From the NCBI RefSeq assembly GCF_046250185.1, contig NZ_CP176469.1: 64,000 nucleotides of DNA; one strand, 5' to 3'. The translations under genes were made by a program, and so were the position numbers. Below are positions 25,710 to 34,525 of this stretch, piece by piece (position 1 is the first letter of the stretch; every line of letters starts with the position of its first letter). The notes below the pieces were generated by a model. It was not told where the DNA came from. It worked only from the letters and a program-made list of their open reading frames with translations, and searched no databases. The DNA comes from Litorimonas sp046250185. GTDB lineage: Bacteria > Pseudomonadota > Alphaproteobacteria > Caulobacterales > Maricaulaceae.

Positions 25710-27988
25710 GATACGCCCTCCGCTTCAAACACCGAATGATTGTTGCGGTGTAATCGTAGCGCGTTGAGCGTTACAATTAGTGACGATCCCGACATAGCAA
25801 CCGCCGCAATTAACGGATTAACAAACCCCAGCACAGCCAAGGGAATAGCGATGAAATTATACCCCACCGCAAGCGTGAGGTTTTCTACCACCCGCCGCTG
25901 CGCTGCGCGGGCTATGTCGATGGCGACAGGCAAACTGCTTAAGCGGTCGCCTTGCAAAATAATATCAGCGGCTGACCGAGACACATCTGCAGCGCTGGCA
26001 AGAGAAGCCGAGCTATAACCCGCTGCCAGGGCGGGCGCGTCATTGATCCCGTCACCGACCATGAGCGGATAACGACCCTCTATCCCCCGCGTCTGAATTA
26101 TTTGCATTTTCTGTTTAGGGGATACGCCTCCCTTGGCGCGCGACAATCCAAGTTCGTCTGCCACATCTTTGACCACAGCCGCCGCATCGCCTGACAACAT
26201 TTCAACCCGCAATCCTTGATCTTGCAATGCCGCAATCGTGTCTGCAGCATCCGCTCTGGCCATATCAGTAAATGCTAGGCATTGGGCGGGACGGTCGTCG
26301 ATTTTCAACCATACAGATGAATGGCGAGCAGCAGGTTCTGCGGCTTCGCCAACTAATTTGGCAGACCCGAATCTTACAGTGTGACCCGAAACTTTGGCAC
26401 TCAACCCTTGCCCTGCAATATCGACAACATCTTTGACATCTAAATCAGACGCATAAGCGTGCAGAGCGCGCGCCAGAGGATGCGTCGACTGCTTAGCGAG
26501 AGCGGCTGCAATCGCAAGGTCGGTTGGTGCATTATCTGCTGCATTCAGCAAATTAAATTGCCCCGTTGTTAGCGTTCCTGTTTTATCAAAAATCACTGTT
26601 TTGGTCTTGGCCAGTCGTTCGAGGGCATCCCCCGATTTGACCAATACACCCGCCTTAAACAAACGACCCGCTGCCACGATTTGCACAGCCGGAACAGCCA
26701 AGCCAAGCGCGCATGGACAAGTTATAATTAACACAGCAATCGCGTTCAGGGCCGCGACGCGCAGGTCTCCGCCGACGATCATCCAGCCAATGAATGTCAG
26801 CGCAGCAACGCTGTGTACGACTGGCACATAAGCGCGGGCGGCCTTGTCAGCGATCCGCACGAAGCGGCTTTTATTTTGCTCACCCGCCTCGACCAGTGCG
26901 GTGATTTCCGACAAAAAGCTATCGCTATGTTTCGCGATCGCTCGAACCGTTAGCGGTGCACCCAAATTCGTGGTTCCTGAGTATAGCGTATCGCCAGGCC
27001 CGAAACTCTGCAGCTTGGTCTCGCCCGTAGCAATCTGCATATCAATGTCTGACTGCCCACTTTCAATGATGCAATCGACTGCAATCCTCTGGCCCGCAGG
27101 AATCAGCAAGCGGTCGCCAGGATGAATATCGCGGGCGGGCACAGTCTCAATCACGCCAGTGTCAAGTAAACGGGTCGCTGACGTGACTTGCATCGCCGCG
27201 AGACGTCGCGCCGCCTCCCCAGTGCGCAGGCGCAAACGTGCATCCAGAAAACGTCCTATCAATAGCAGAAATAGCAACATGACGGCCGCATCAAAATAGG
27301 TATCAGGATTGCCTTTGACGGTCTCGTAAACGGAGAGGCTACACGCCAACAAGATTGCGAGAGAAATCGGCACATCCATATTTGTGCGCTTATTCTTGAG
27401 CGCAGCCCAGGCAGACCGAAAGAAAGGACGTCCAGCATAAGCGACCGTTGGCAGAGCAATCGCAGCTGATATCCAGTGCAAAAGCGTGTGCGTTTGTGGA
27501 CCCATATCGGTCCCGCCTGACCACACCGCAATAGATAGCAACATGACGTTCATGGCAGCAAACCCTGCAACGGCCATCGCGCGCAACAAAGCTTTGCTTT
27601 CCGCTTCGCGCCCATCATCTGATTGCGTGATGTCATATGGCGCTGCGCCAAATCCGAGCTTTGAAAGCGTTTGGGCAATGACAGAAGCTTGCGATTTATC
27701 GCCCGTCCATTCGACACGAAGGCGCAGGGTAGATAAATTCATCCGCGCAGTTTTCACACTCGCAATCGCGCCAACGCCTCTTTCGATTTTTGTTAGACAG
27801 CCACCGCAATGCGCGCCTTGTACAATCAGATCAATTCGCTGATGGCCCTCTTCTGTACTTTGTACATACGGCGTCAAATCCAGCTGCACAGATAAAGGAT
27901 CTATCTGCGCGACAGGAATATTTTGGAGACCAGATGGGCAACCCGTTGCCGCCGTGTCCGATAGACGAATGGGGTCAAGCGCACCCAT
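25706..27988 (-). CDS. ccoI: Copper P1B-type ATPase CcoI/FixI
   Basis: A 760-residue heavy-metal P-type ATPase that supplies copper for cbb3 oxidase assembly. A single N-terminal metal-binding domain carries H-C-G-G-C (Cys61, Cys64). It is followed by the membrane helices with the transport motif T-C-P-C-A-L-G-L. The catalytic core has D-K-T-G-T-L-T (phosphorylated Asp) and G-D-G-I-N-D-A-P. A further Cys pair-like G-C-P-S-G sits near residue 17, as is common in FixI. It follows ccoH after 2 bp and overlaps ccoS by 4 bases. Confidence 0.96.
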   Translation of the reverse strand: MGALDPIRLSDTAATGCPSGLQNIPVAQIDPLSVQLDLTPYVQSTEEGHQRIDLIVQGAHCGGCLTKIERGVGAIASVKTARMNLSTLRLRVEWTGDKSQASVIAQTLSKLGFGAAPYDITQSDDGREAESKALLRAMAVAGFAAMNVMLLSIAVWSGGTDMGPQTHTLLHWISAAIALPTVAYAGRPFFRSAWAALKNKRTNMDVPISLAILLACSLSVYETVKGNPDTYFDAAVMLLFLLLIGRFLDARLRLRTGEAARRLAAMQVTSATRLLDTGVIETVPARDIHPGDRLLIPAGQRIAVDCIIESGQSDIDMQIATGETKLQSFGPGDTLYSGTTNLGAPLTVRAIAKHSDSFLSEITALVEAGEQNKSRFVRIADKAARAYVPVVHSVAALTFIGWMIVGGDLRVAALNAIAVLIITCPCALGLAVPAVQIVAAGRLFKAGVLVKSGDALERLAKTKTVIFDKTGTLTTGQFNLLNAADNAPTDLAIAAALAKQSTHPLARALHAYASDLDVKDVVDIAGQGLSAKVSGHTVRFGSAKLVGEAAEPAARHSSVWLKIDDRPAQCLAFTDMARADAADTIAALQDQGLRVEMLSGDAAAVVKDVADELGLSRAKGGVSPKQKMQIIQTRGIEGRYPLMVGDGINDAPALAAGYSSASLASAADVSRSAADIILQGDRLSSLPVAIDIARAAQRRVVENLTLAVGYNFIAIPLAVLGFVNPLIAAVAMSGSSLIVTLNALRLHRNNHSVFEAEGVS

Positions 27989-27990
27989 GG

Positions 27991-28485
27991 TTAGCGCACG
28001 CGAACATCATGCTGAAACGATAATCTATCCGTCCCACGAACGGCCTGAGCCTTGAGCGTGTATTGCCCTGGTGGCCCAGAAATAAGTGCCGTCAGGCGGC
28101 CTGCACCTGTATCTTCAAATGTCAAAGGTTGATCCAAGGCCGTATCAATGCGGTGATGCAAAGTGCCCGTGACGTCAGCGCGCGTCAATGCTCCGCCGTC
28201 TGCATCAGTTAGTTTCAAGATTAGGGTTTGATCACCCGCGATGTTATCAACAACATTCGCGCGAACCTCCCAACCGAGCTGACTCGCCTCTGCGCGGGCC
28301 TCAATGGTCTGGTTATACTCTAAGCCTTGACGATAAGAACCCTTGACATCTTCGCCGCGAAAAGACGTCACAGCCTGATAAATAAAATAGCCATTCACGG
28401 AAATGAGGATCACAAAAAACGATAGCAAAATAACAAGAACATGCCCCCCGTTTAATTCCCAACTTGCTTCCTTTTCTTGAGCCAT
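27991..28485 (-). CDS. ccoH: FixH/CcoH family protein
   Basis: A 164-residue protein with one N-terminal membrane helix (about residues 13-35, H-V-L-V-I-L-L-S-F-F-V-I) and a periplasmic beta-rich domain. It contains the FixH-type motif G-L-E-Y-N-Q-T-I near residue 50. CcoH/FixH takes part in cbb3 oxidase maturation and stability. Its ATG overlaps the ccoG stop by one base (TAATG), and it lies 2 bp before ccoI. Confidence 0.93.
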   Translation of the reverse strand: MAQEKEASWELNGGHVLVILLSFFVILISVNGYFIYQAVTSFRGEDVKGSYRQGLEYNQTIEARAEASQLGWEVRANVVDNIAGDQTLILKLTDADGGALTRADVTGTLHHRIDTALDQPLTFEDTGAGRLTALISGPPGQYTLKAQAVRGTDRLSFQHDVRVR

Positions 28486-29981
28486 TACTTCGGCCCTCCG
28501 CTAATAAAGATGGCTTTCGCTGTCGTGCGATTGCCTGTTTCAATATCTTCTAGCAGAAAATTGAAATCAGTTTTTTGATCTAGGCCCAAAATATCTGATT
28601 CTGCGATGTAGATTTTGAAATCAGATGTTTCGTCGGCGGGAACTTTAAACTCAAGGCTGGCATCACTGCGCTGTCCTGCAATGGTCACGACAGGGCTGGG
28701 CAGCGTGTCGACGGCCAATTTGAATGTCCGGTCTGTTGTTTCCTTATTCAAGATTTTGATCGTGTAGCCATTGCGGATAGACCCGTCAGAGAGCTGCACA
28801 TAATTGGGTTGTCGATCGCGTAAGACATTCATGTTCAGTGTTGATCGGGTCAATAAAGAGTATAGCATTAGCACTCCCACCGCGGCGAACAGAACTGCGT
28901 AAATGACGGTACGAGGGCGCACCAGATTAAATCGCGATGGTTCACCTTTTAGGCGGCGCTGCACATTTGCATCTGTATCAAACGCTATTAGCCCTTTGGG
29001 TCGGTCGATCTTTTCCATGATCTCGTCGCACGCATCAATGCAAAGCGAGCAGCCGATACATTCAAGTTGCAAGCCGTTGCGAATATCAATTCCAACCGGA
29101 CACACGGCGACGCATTGACGACAGTCAATACAGTCGCCGCGGCCCTCCCACGTGGCTCCCTTTTTATGCGGGCCGCGTGGTTCCCCCCGATCATAGCGAT
29201 AGGTTACATTTAGCGCTTCTTCATCGATCATGGCGGCCTGAATCCGCGGCCAAGGGCACATATATGTGCAAACTTGTTCGCGCATATGCCCTGCCAAAGC
29301 ATAGGTTGTCGTCGTCATCAAAGCGGCAAAGACATAGGACGTCATGGGTGCGTGACCCGTCAGGAAATCACGGGCCAAAGTCGGGGCGTCATGAAAATAT
29401 AAAATCCAAGCTCCGCCCGTCGCTGCCGCAATCAAGACCCAAACAATATGCTTACTCGTTTTCTTGAAAATTTTTTTGACCGACCAAGGTGCTTTGTCGA
29501 GCTTCATGCGGGCATTGCGATCGCCCTCAAAAAACTTCTCTACTTGAATAAATAAATCCGTCCAGATCGTCTGCGGACACGCATAGCCACACCAGACACG
29601 CCCAAAAAGTGACGTGGCCAAGAACAACCCTAGTGAGGCGAGGATCAAAAGCCCTGTGATATAATAAACTTCCTGTGGCCAAATCTCGATGAAGAAGAAA
29701 TAGAAACGCGCATTTTCAAAATCAACAAGGACCGCCTGATTAGGCTGCCCCGGGCCTCGGTCCCAACGAATCCAAGGGGTGATATAATAAATGCCCAAGA
29801 GGACGAATAATGCGAACCATTTGATATTGCGGTAAAACCCGTGGGCCAGCTTTGGATAGAGCTTAGTGCGTTTGACGTAGAGGCTTTGCGGGGTAGAGGG
29901 CGACGTTGCCACCCCACGGGATTGCTCTACGCCTTCGGCGACTTTCTTCCGTGGGGGAGTATTGTCAATAAGGGTGGTCAT
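28485..29981 (-). CDS. ccoG: cbb3 oxidase accessory protein CcoG/FixG (polyferredoxin)
   Basis: A 498-residue membrane protein with several helices in its first half. Two [4Fe-4S] ferredoxin motifs follow, visible as C-I-D-C-R-Q-C-V-A-V-C-P and C-I-G-C-S-L-C-I-D-A-C near residues 265-315. A C-terminal immunoglobulin-like domain ends the protein. An upstream G-Y-A-C-P-Q-T segment is also conserved. CcoG has been shown to be a cupric reductase supplying Cu(I) for cbb3 assembly. It starts 6 bp after ccoP. Confidence 0.96.
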   Translation of the reverse strand: MTTLIDNTPPRKKVAEGVEQSRGVATSPSTPQSLYVKRTKLYPKLAHGFYRNIKWFALFVLLGIYYITPWIRWDRGPGQPNQAVLVDFENARFYFFFIEIWPQEVYYITGLLILASLGLFLATSLFGRVWCGYACPQTIWTDLFIQVEKFFEGDRNARMKLDKAPWSVKKIFKKTSKHIVWVLIAAATGGAWILYFHDAPTLARDFLTGHAPMTSYVFAALMTTTTYALAGHMREQVCTYMCPWPRIQAAMIDEEALNVTYRYDRGEPRGPHKKGATWEGRGDCIDCRQCVAVCPVGIDIRNGLQLECIGCSLCIDACDEIMEKIDRPKGLIAFDTDANVQRRLKGEPSRFNLVRPRTVIYAVLFAAVGVLMLYSLLTRSTLNMNVLRDRQPNYVQLSDGSIRNGYTIKILNKETTDRTFKLAVDTLPSPVVTIAGQRSDASLEFKVPADETSDFKIYIAESDILGLDQKTDFNFLLEDIETGNRTTAKAIFISGGPK

Positions 29982-29987
29982 AGCACC

Positions 29988-30914
29988 TTATTGAAGGTCC
30001 TCTTGCGACGCGCCGTCCACTGGCATTGATGGGCTCGGCGTATCGACACCGCCGCCCAAGCTATGCACGTAAACAGCTAGAGCCGTAATTGTTTCGGGGC
30101 TGAGGCGTTCATCCCAATTCGGCATGACACCTTGGCGACCGCCGTAGAGCGTTTGCACAATGTCTTCCTTTGTGCCGCCATAAAGCCAGTAATTATCTGT
30201 TAAATTCGGCGCACCTTGGCTTTGATCACCCTTCGCATTTTCGCCGTGACACGACACGCATTGTTCCGCAAAAATAGTCCGTCCACGCAACACAGCTTCG
30301 CTGTCCCGGTCTGTGCTATTAAACGCTAGCAAATACTCTGCGAGGTCGTCAATTTGTTCGTCGTCTAGCAATCCATCGCGGCCATAAGCTTGCATCAGGT
30401 TGGCCTGAGTCTCTGCGTGTTCAGCGCGGATGCCAACGACAAGGGTGTGGCGGATTTGATCAAACGTCCCACCCCATAACCAAATGTCATCATTGAGGTT
30501 GGGATAGCCTTTAAAGCCCTGCCCACCGCTCCCGTGGCATGTCGCACAATTATTGCCAAATGACGACTTGCCTGCCGCCATAGCAAAACGGAACAAGTCT
30601 GGATCAGCCTGGATGCCTTCGAGAGATGCTCCTGTTAACCGGGTCGACATGCTGTAGCGTTGTGCATCCATGGCTTCGACATCCATGGCGACTGCGGCGC
30701 GATCAGAGTAACCCAAAAGCCCTTTAAAATGAGAATTAAGAAAGGGAATAGACGGCATCAAAATAGCATAGCCAATCGCCCACAAGATACAGAGGTAAAA
30801 CAATCCTAACCACCAACGTGGCATAGGCGTATTTAATTCTTCAATTCCATCCCATTCGTGGCCAGTGGTTTCTGTGCCAGAAATTTCGTCGATATTCTTA
30901 TTTCCATCGGACAT
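29988..30914 (-). CDS. ccoP: cbb3 oxidase diheme subunit CcoP
   Basis: A 308-residue diheme cytochrome c that passes electrons to the cbb3 core. An N-terminal FixP/CcoP domain with H-E-W-D-G-I-E-E-L-N-x-P is followed by two membrane segments at about 35-60. Two heme-binding motifs are C-A-T-C-H (Cys123, Cys126, His127) and C-V-S-C-H (Cys219, Cys222, His223). The C-terminus carries P-N-W-D-E-R-L-S and a short acidic tail. It lies 8 bp after ccoQ. Confidence 0.97.
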   Translation of the reverse strand: MSDGNKNIDEISGTETTGHEWDGIEELNTPMPRWWLGLFYLCILWAIGYAILMPSIPFLNSHFKGLLGYSDRAAVAMDVEAMDAQRYSMSTRLTGASLEGIQADPDLFRFAMAAGKSSFGNNCATCHGSGGQGFKGYPNLNDDIWLWGGTFDQIRHTLVVGIRAEHAETQANLMQAYGRDGLLDDEQIDDLAEYLLAFNSTDRDSEAVLRGRTIFAEQCVSCHGENAKGDQSQGAPNLTDNYWLYGGTKEDIVQTLYGGRQGVMPNWDERLSPETITALAVYVHSLGGGVDTPSPSMPVDGASQEDLQ

Positions 30915-30922
30915 CTAAAAAC

Positions 30923-31087
30923 TCACACTTCCGGAGTATCATCTTGCAACAATGGGAGTTGCGCGGCGCGGTCAAAACGCTCTTTGTTTTTGGGCCACAA
31001 GGCATAGAGAATTGTCAACGTGAAGAAGCCCGTGAAAAAGACTGTGCCGCCAAGTTTAATAAAATGGGCAAGAGTGTCGTAGCTCAT
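30923..31087 (-). CDS. ccoQ: cbb3 oxidase subunit CcoQ
   Basis: A 54-residue protein starting M-S-Y-D-T-L-A-H-F. It has one membrane helix (about residues 13-31) followed by L-W-P-K-N-K-E-R-F-D-R-A-A, the usual CcoQ/FixQ pattern. CcoQ stabilises the cbb3 complex. Its ATG overlaps the ccoO stop (ATGA), and it ends 8 bp before ccoP. Confidence 0.93.
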   Translation of the reverse strand: MSYDTLAHFIKLGGTVFFTGFFTLTILYALWPKNKERFDRAAQLPLLQDDTPEV

Positions 31088-31821
31088 CGTAAGTTCTCAT
31101 CTTTCTGCGCTTGGTATTCGTCGAAATCAACGAGCGTGCCGAGCATTTGCATATAGGCAATCAGAGCGTCCATCTCTGAAATCTTGTCAGCATCCCCATC
31201 GAATTCGCGCACAACGGCTTTTGGATAGCGCGCAATGAACCCATCATAATCATCTGCGAATTCATCCAGCTGCGTACGCAAATCGGACTCCGCCAATTCG
31301 ACCATTTCATCGGTATAAGGCACACCCAATCTTTGATTGGTTTTCAACTCCGCCTGAATTTCGCGAAAGTTAAGCTCGCGTTTGCTGAGAAATTTATAGG
31401 GCGGCATGATGGATTCTGGCACAACAGCACGTGGGTTTTCCAAATGAAGCTTGTGCCACTCATCGGAATACTTCTTTCCGACACGTGCCAAATCTGGCCC
31501 CGTCCGCTTTGACCCCCACTGGAAAGGCCGATCATACATCGATTCTGCGGCGAGCGAATAATGGCCATAGCGCTCCACTTCATCACGCAGCGGACGGATC
31601 ATTTGTGAGTGACACGTATAACAGCCCTCGCGAATGTAAATGTTGCGTCCCGCCAGTTCGAGCGGCGTGTAAGGGCGCATCCCTTCGACCTCTTCGATCG
31701 TGCTTTCAATGTAAAATAAAGGCGCAATTTCGACCAGGCCGCCCACAGACACGACACCGATAATGCCGAGCAACAAGCCAAAGGATTTCTTTTCCAGAAA
31801 TTGGTGGAGCTTTAAAAACAT
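31084..31821 (-). CDS. ccoO: cbb3 oxidase monoheme subunit CcoO
   Basis: A 245-residue membrane-anchored cytochrome c. One N-terminal helix (about residues 13-36) precedes the heme-binding C-Y-T-C-H (Cys67, Cys70, His71) within the family-typical E-G-C-Y-T-C-H-S-Q-M-I-R-P. The methionine-ligand region P-E-S-I-M-P-P-Y is present, as is the C-terminal A-L-I-A-Y-M-Q-M-L-G. It starts 3 bp after ccoN. Confidence 0.97.
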   Translation of the reverse strand: MFLKLHQFLEKKSFGLLLGIIGVVSVGGLVEIAPLFYIESTIEEVEGMRPYTPLELAGRNIYIREGCYTCHSQMIRPLRDEVERYGHYSLAAESMYDRPFQWGSKRTGPDLARVGKKYSDEWHKLHLENPRAVVPESIMPPYKFLSKRELNFREIQAELKTNQRLGVPYTDEMVELAESDLRTQLDEFADDYDGFIARYPKAVVREFDGDADKISEMDALIAYMQMLGTLVDFDEYQAQKDENLR

Positions 31822-31824
31822 GAT

Positions 31825-33528
31825 CTATTCTCCAACCGCTGGCATCGGTTCTGCCGTTGGTGTGTTAGGCTTGGCAGCCAGAGGGGTCTCGCCGACAATA
31901 GCTTTCGCATTGCCACGGCCCAAAATGGTCATACGAATGTTAAAGGCCATCACGAGGGTGCCGAGGAGGAACAATCCGCCCCCTGTCGCCCGCACAGCGT
32001 AAGAGATGTGCTTGGCAGAGACTGTCTCGATAAAGGCATATTCCAAGAAACCAAGATCAGTGTAGGCGCGCCACATTAGGCCTTCCATAATCCCGGATAC
32101 CCACATGGATGTGATGTAGAAAATGATGCCGATTGTGGCGAGCCAGAAATGCCATTCCACCAAGCGGTTTGAATACAAATCCTGCTTCTTCCACAGCCAG
32201 GGTACCAGGCAATAGAGCGCGCCAAATGTTACAAATCCATTCCAGCCAAGGGCTGCAGAATGAACGTGCCCAATGCCCCAATCTGTATAATGCGATAGCG
32301 CGTTGACATAACGAATAGACATGAGCGGGCCTTCAAAGGTTGCCATGCCGTAAAACGCGACAGATACAACCAGCATCCGCAAGACAGGGTCTGTGCGAAG
32401 TTTGTCCCATGCACCTGACAAGGTCATCAAGCCGTTAATCATTCCGCCCCAGCTCGGCATCCAAAGCATAACGGAGAAAACCATGCCCAAAGTCTGCGTC
32501 CACTGCGGAAGAGCAGTAAAGTGAAGATGATGCGGCCCTGCCCAGATATAGATGAAGATCACCGCCCAGAAATGAACGATCGAGAGCTTGTAAGACCAAA
32601 TCGGACGGTTCGCCCGCTTTGGAATAAAGTAATACATAATCGCGAGGAAACCAGCTGTGAGGAAAAAGCCAACGGCATTATGGCCATACCACCACTGCGT
32701 CATGGCATCTTGAACACCTGAGAAAAGCGAGTAGCTTTTGGCGCTTGTCATGCTGACTGGCAAAGCGAGGTTATTGACCAGATGCAAAATCGCAACGGTA
32801 ATAATGAAAGCGAGATAGAACCAATTCGCCACATAAATATGCGGCTCTTTACGCTTGGCAAGCGTGCCGAGGAAAATCAGCAAATACGCGACCCAGACAA
32901 TAGTCAGCCAAATATCAACATACCATTCTGGCTCGGCATATTCTCGGGACTGCGTGACGCCAGACAAATATCCAGTCGCCGCTAAAACGATAAAGAGCTG
33001 ATAACCCCAAAACACAAACCAGGGCCACATGCCACCTGCTAGGCGAGTCCGACAAGTGCGCTGTACCACGTAAAACGAAGTCGCGATCAACGCATTCCCA
33101 CCAAAAGCGAAAATTACGGCTGATGTGTGAAGCGGGCGAAGACGCCCAAAATTGGTCCAAGGGAGTTCATCAAAATAGAAAATATGTGGCCAAGTCAGTT
33201 GGCAAGCAATGATGACCCCCACCAACATCCCCGCTATGCCCCAAAATGTCGTGGCGATAACGCCAGCTTTGACCACACCGTCTTCATATTCGCTGTGGTC
33301 TATCTGAGGCATGCCGTCTGCGACTTTGTAGACGACCGCTGCAATGCCGAGCAAAAACGCTGCCATCATCATATAGCCGTGCATTTCAAGCGTGGGATAC
33401 GCCAAAGCCGAAACACCCGTTGGAAGTGCGGCGAATAAAGACCAGAACAGGCCCAAGACGCAAATCACCAAAATGAGAATTAACGAGTCGTCTTGCTTGA
33501 TAAAGCTGCGTGAAGTTTCAACGCTCAT
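31825..33528 (-). CDS. ccoN: cbb3 oxidase catalytic subunit CcoN
   Basis: A 567-residue heme-copper oxidase subunit I of the C family, with about 12 membrane helices, carrying the low-spin heme b and the heme b3-CuB oxygen-reduction site. Conserved segments are L-E-M-H-G-Y-M-M, W-W-Y-G-H-N-A-V-G-F near the CuB site, and the G-P-H-H-L-H histidine pair. The I-G-H-V-H-S-A-A-L-G-W-N-G segment is also present. The frame is open upstream to 33624, but the ATG at 33528 (M-S-V-E-T-S) is chosen because the preceding sequence overlaps the FixK/Fnr box. It is the first gene of the eight-gene operon that ends with ccoS. Confidence 0.97.
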   Translation of the reverse strand: MSVETSRSFIKQDDSLILILVICVLGLFWSLFAALPTGVSALAYPTLEMHGYMMMAAFLLGIAAVVYKVADGMPQIDHSEYEDGVVKAGVIATTFWGIAGMLVGVIIACQLTWPHIFYFDELPWTNFGRLRPLHTSAVIFAFGGNALIATSFYVVQRTCRTRLAGGMWPWFVFWGYQLFIVLAATGYLSGVTQSREYAEPEWYVDIWLTIVWVAYLLIFLGTLAKRKEPHIYVANWFYLAFIITVAILHLVNNLALPVSMTSAKSYSLFSGVQDAMTQWWYGHNAVGFFLTAGFLAIMYYFIPKRANRPIWSYKLSIVHFWAVIFIYIWAGPHHLHFTALPQWTQTLGMVFSVMLWMPSWGGMINGLMTLSGAWDKLRTDPVLRMLVVSVAFYGMATFEGPLMSIRYVNALSHYTDWGIGHVHSAALGWNGFVTFGALYCLVPWLWKKQDLYSNRLVEWHFWLATIGIIFYITSMWVSGIMEGLMWRAYTDLGFLEYAFIETVSAKHISYAVRATGGGLFLLGTLVMAFNIRMTILGRGNAKAIVGETPLAAKPNTPTAEPMPAVGE

Positions 33529-33610
33529 TTTGATACTACCTTTATTGACGAGAATCCGAATGATCCTAGTGAGATAGCCATCAAGGTAGCGCTTCGCGAA
33601 AATCAAAAAA

Positions 33611-33624
33611 TTGACCGGGGTCAA
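33611..33624. promoter_or_regulatory. FixK/Fnr-type box of the cco operon
   Basis: TTGACCGGGGTCAA has perfect 5 bp arms (TTGAC/GTCAA) and is centred about 89 bp before the ccoN ATG. A minus-strand TACCTT at 33588-33583 would serve as a -10, placing the box near -41.5, the usual activating position. It should drive cbb3 oxidase at low oxygen. Confidence 0.8.
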
Positions 33625-33766
33625 TTTTGATCAAGTGACAGGGCGAAGAACAGGTTTTTTGATAAGAGTTTGGGCTAAAAGATACGAGACAATAACCGTC
33701 ATCTAACACAAATGTTCGTGCACAACATCTTCGGGAAAGAGAGACGTATCAAAGTTTGAAAATCCT

Positions 33767-33842
33767 TGGTGGAGCCTAGGGGAGTCGAACCCCTGACCTC
33801 TTCGCTGCCAGCGAAGCGCTCTACCAGCTGAGCTAAGGCCCC
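33767..33842 (-). tRNA. tRNA-Ala (anticodon GGC)
   Basis: Read on the minus strand, a full cloverleaf starts with GGGGCCT and ends AGGCTCC-A-CCA, with the CCA encoded. The D-arm AGCTCAGCTGGTAGAGC, the anticodon stem CTTCG/CGAAG around TGGCAG, and the T-arm with GTTCGAC are all intact. The anticodon GGC reads alanine codons GCC and GCT. One G-T pair occurs in the acceptor stem. It stands alone between ccoN and the TIGR02300 gene, and no integrase is near it. Confidence 0.97.
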
Positions 33843-33921
33843 TTTTTCAAGGAATATGCGACCTAGCGAGAAGCCGCGAGGTGGTCAAGCGGGGAAATTC
33901 CCCGCCTGCCAATATTTTAAA

Positions 33922-34383
33922 TTAGATTTCGATTTCTTCAGCGTCGTCGTCATCGTCATCGCTGTCGTCAGGTGGCGGCAACTCATTGTCATCATCTTCA
34001 ACAAGAGCCGCGTCCTCATCTTCATCTTCGTCTTCAGAATAGCCGTCATAGCCAGGCTTGTCGTCATCATCGCCGTCTGCACCGCCGATAACAGCAACGT
34101 CGTCGCCGTCTAACTCTAGCTCTTTGGCGGCGATTTCTTCTTCGTCGATATCGTCTTCATCAACTTCCTCGGCTTCGACCTCTTCTACTTCGTCCTCATC
34201 ATCGTCGACGTTAGATTTTTGTGGTTTCAGCGGGCCAGTTGGGACAACGGGCTTGATGTCTAGTTCGGCGGGATCAAAGCTATTTTGACACATCGGGCAA
34301 ATCGCAGGATTCTTGGCGAGGTCGTAAAATTTGGCTTCACATTCCGGACACACACGTTTTGTGCCCAAATCTTTTTTTGCCAT
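33922..34383 (-). CDS. TIGR02300 (FYDLN acid) family protein
   Basis: A 153-residue protein with an N-terminal zinc-ribbon-like pair C-P-E-C (Cys12, Cys15) and C-P-M-C (Cys29, Cys32). Between them is F-Y-D-L-A-K-N, the family hallmark. From about residue 55 to the end it is an extremely acidic, low-complexity D/E tail. The family is restricted mainly to Alphaproteobacteria and has no known function; a nucleic-acid- or chaperone-type role is only speculation. The frame is open to 34500, but M-A-K-K-D-L-G at 34383 is the standard start. It is divergent from aroA, a common arrangement. Confidence 0.92.
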   Translation of the reverse strand: MAKKDLGTKRVCPECEAKFYDLAKNPAICPMCQNSFDPAELDIKPVVPTGPLKPQKSNVDDDEDEVEEVEAEEVDEDDIDEEEIAAKELELDGDDVAVIGGADGDDDDKPGYDGYSEDEDEDEDAALVEDDDNELPPPDDSDDDDDDAEEIEI

Positions 34384-34525
34384 CGGTCTGCACTCCAGAG
34401 GAAGGGTCGAAATCAGGGGCTTGCACATTGCCGCGACCTCTATAAGAACCCGTAGCGCACAAGTCAGACCGCGTCTTAGCGGTTGGATTTCGCAAGTCAA
34501 CTGACAATGGACCGATAGACTCAGT

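Noticed and set aside
33617..33634. Second FixK/Fnr box overlapping the ccoN box
   Set aside because: The overlapping TTGAT-N4-ATTGA reading has two mismatches in one half-site, so only the perfect box at 33611-33624 is kept.
33767..33842. tRNA-Ala as an integration site of a mobile element
   Set aside because: No integrase, direct repeat of the tRNA 3' end or cargo-like genes lie on either side.
34058..34288. Serine-rich plus-strand frame opposite the TIGR02300 acidic tail
   Set aside because: It is the antisense of GAT/GAA-rich acidic codons; low-complexity shadow.
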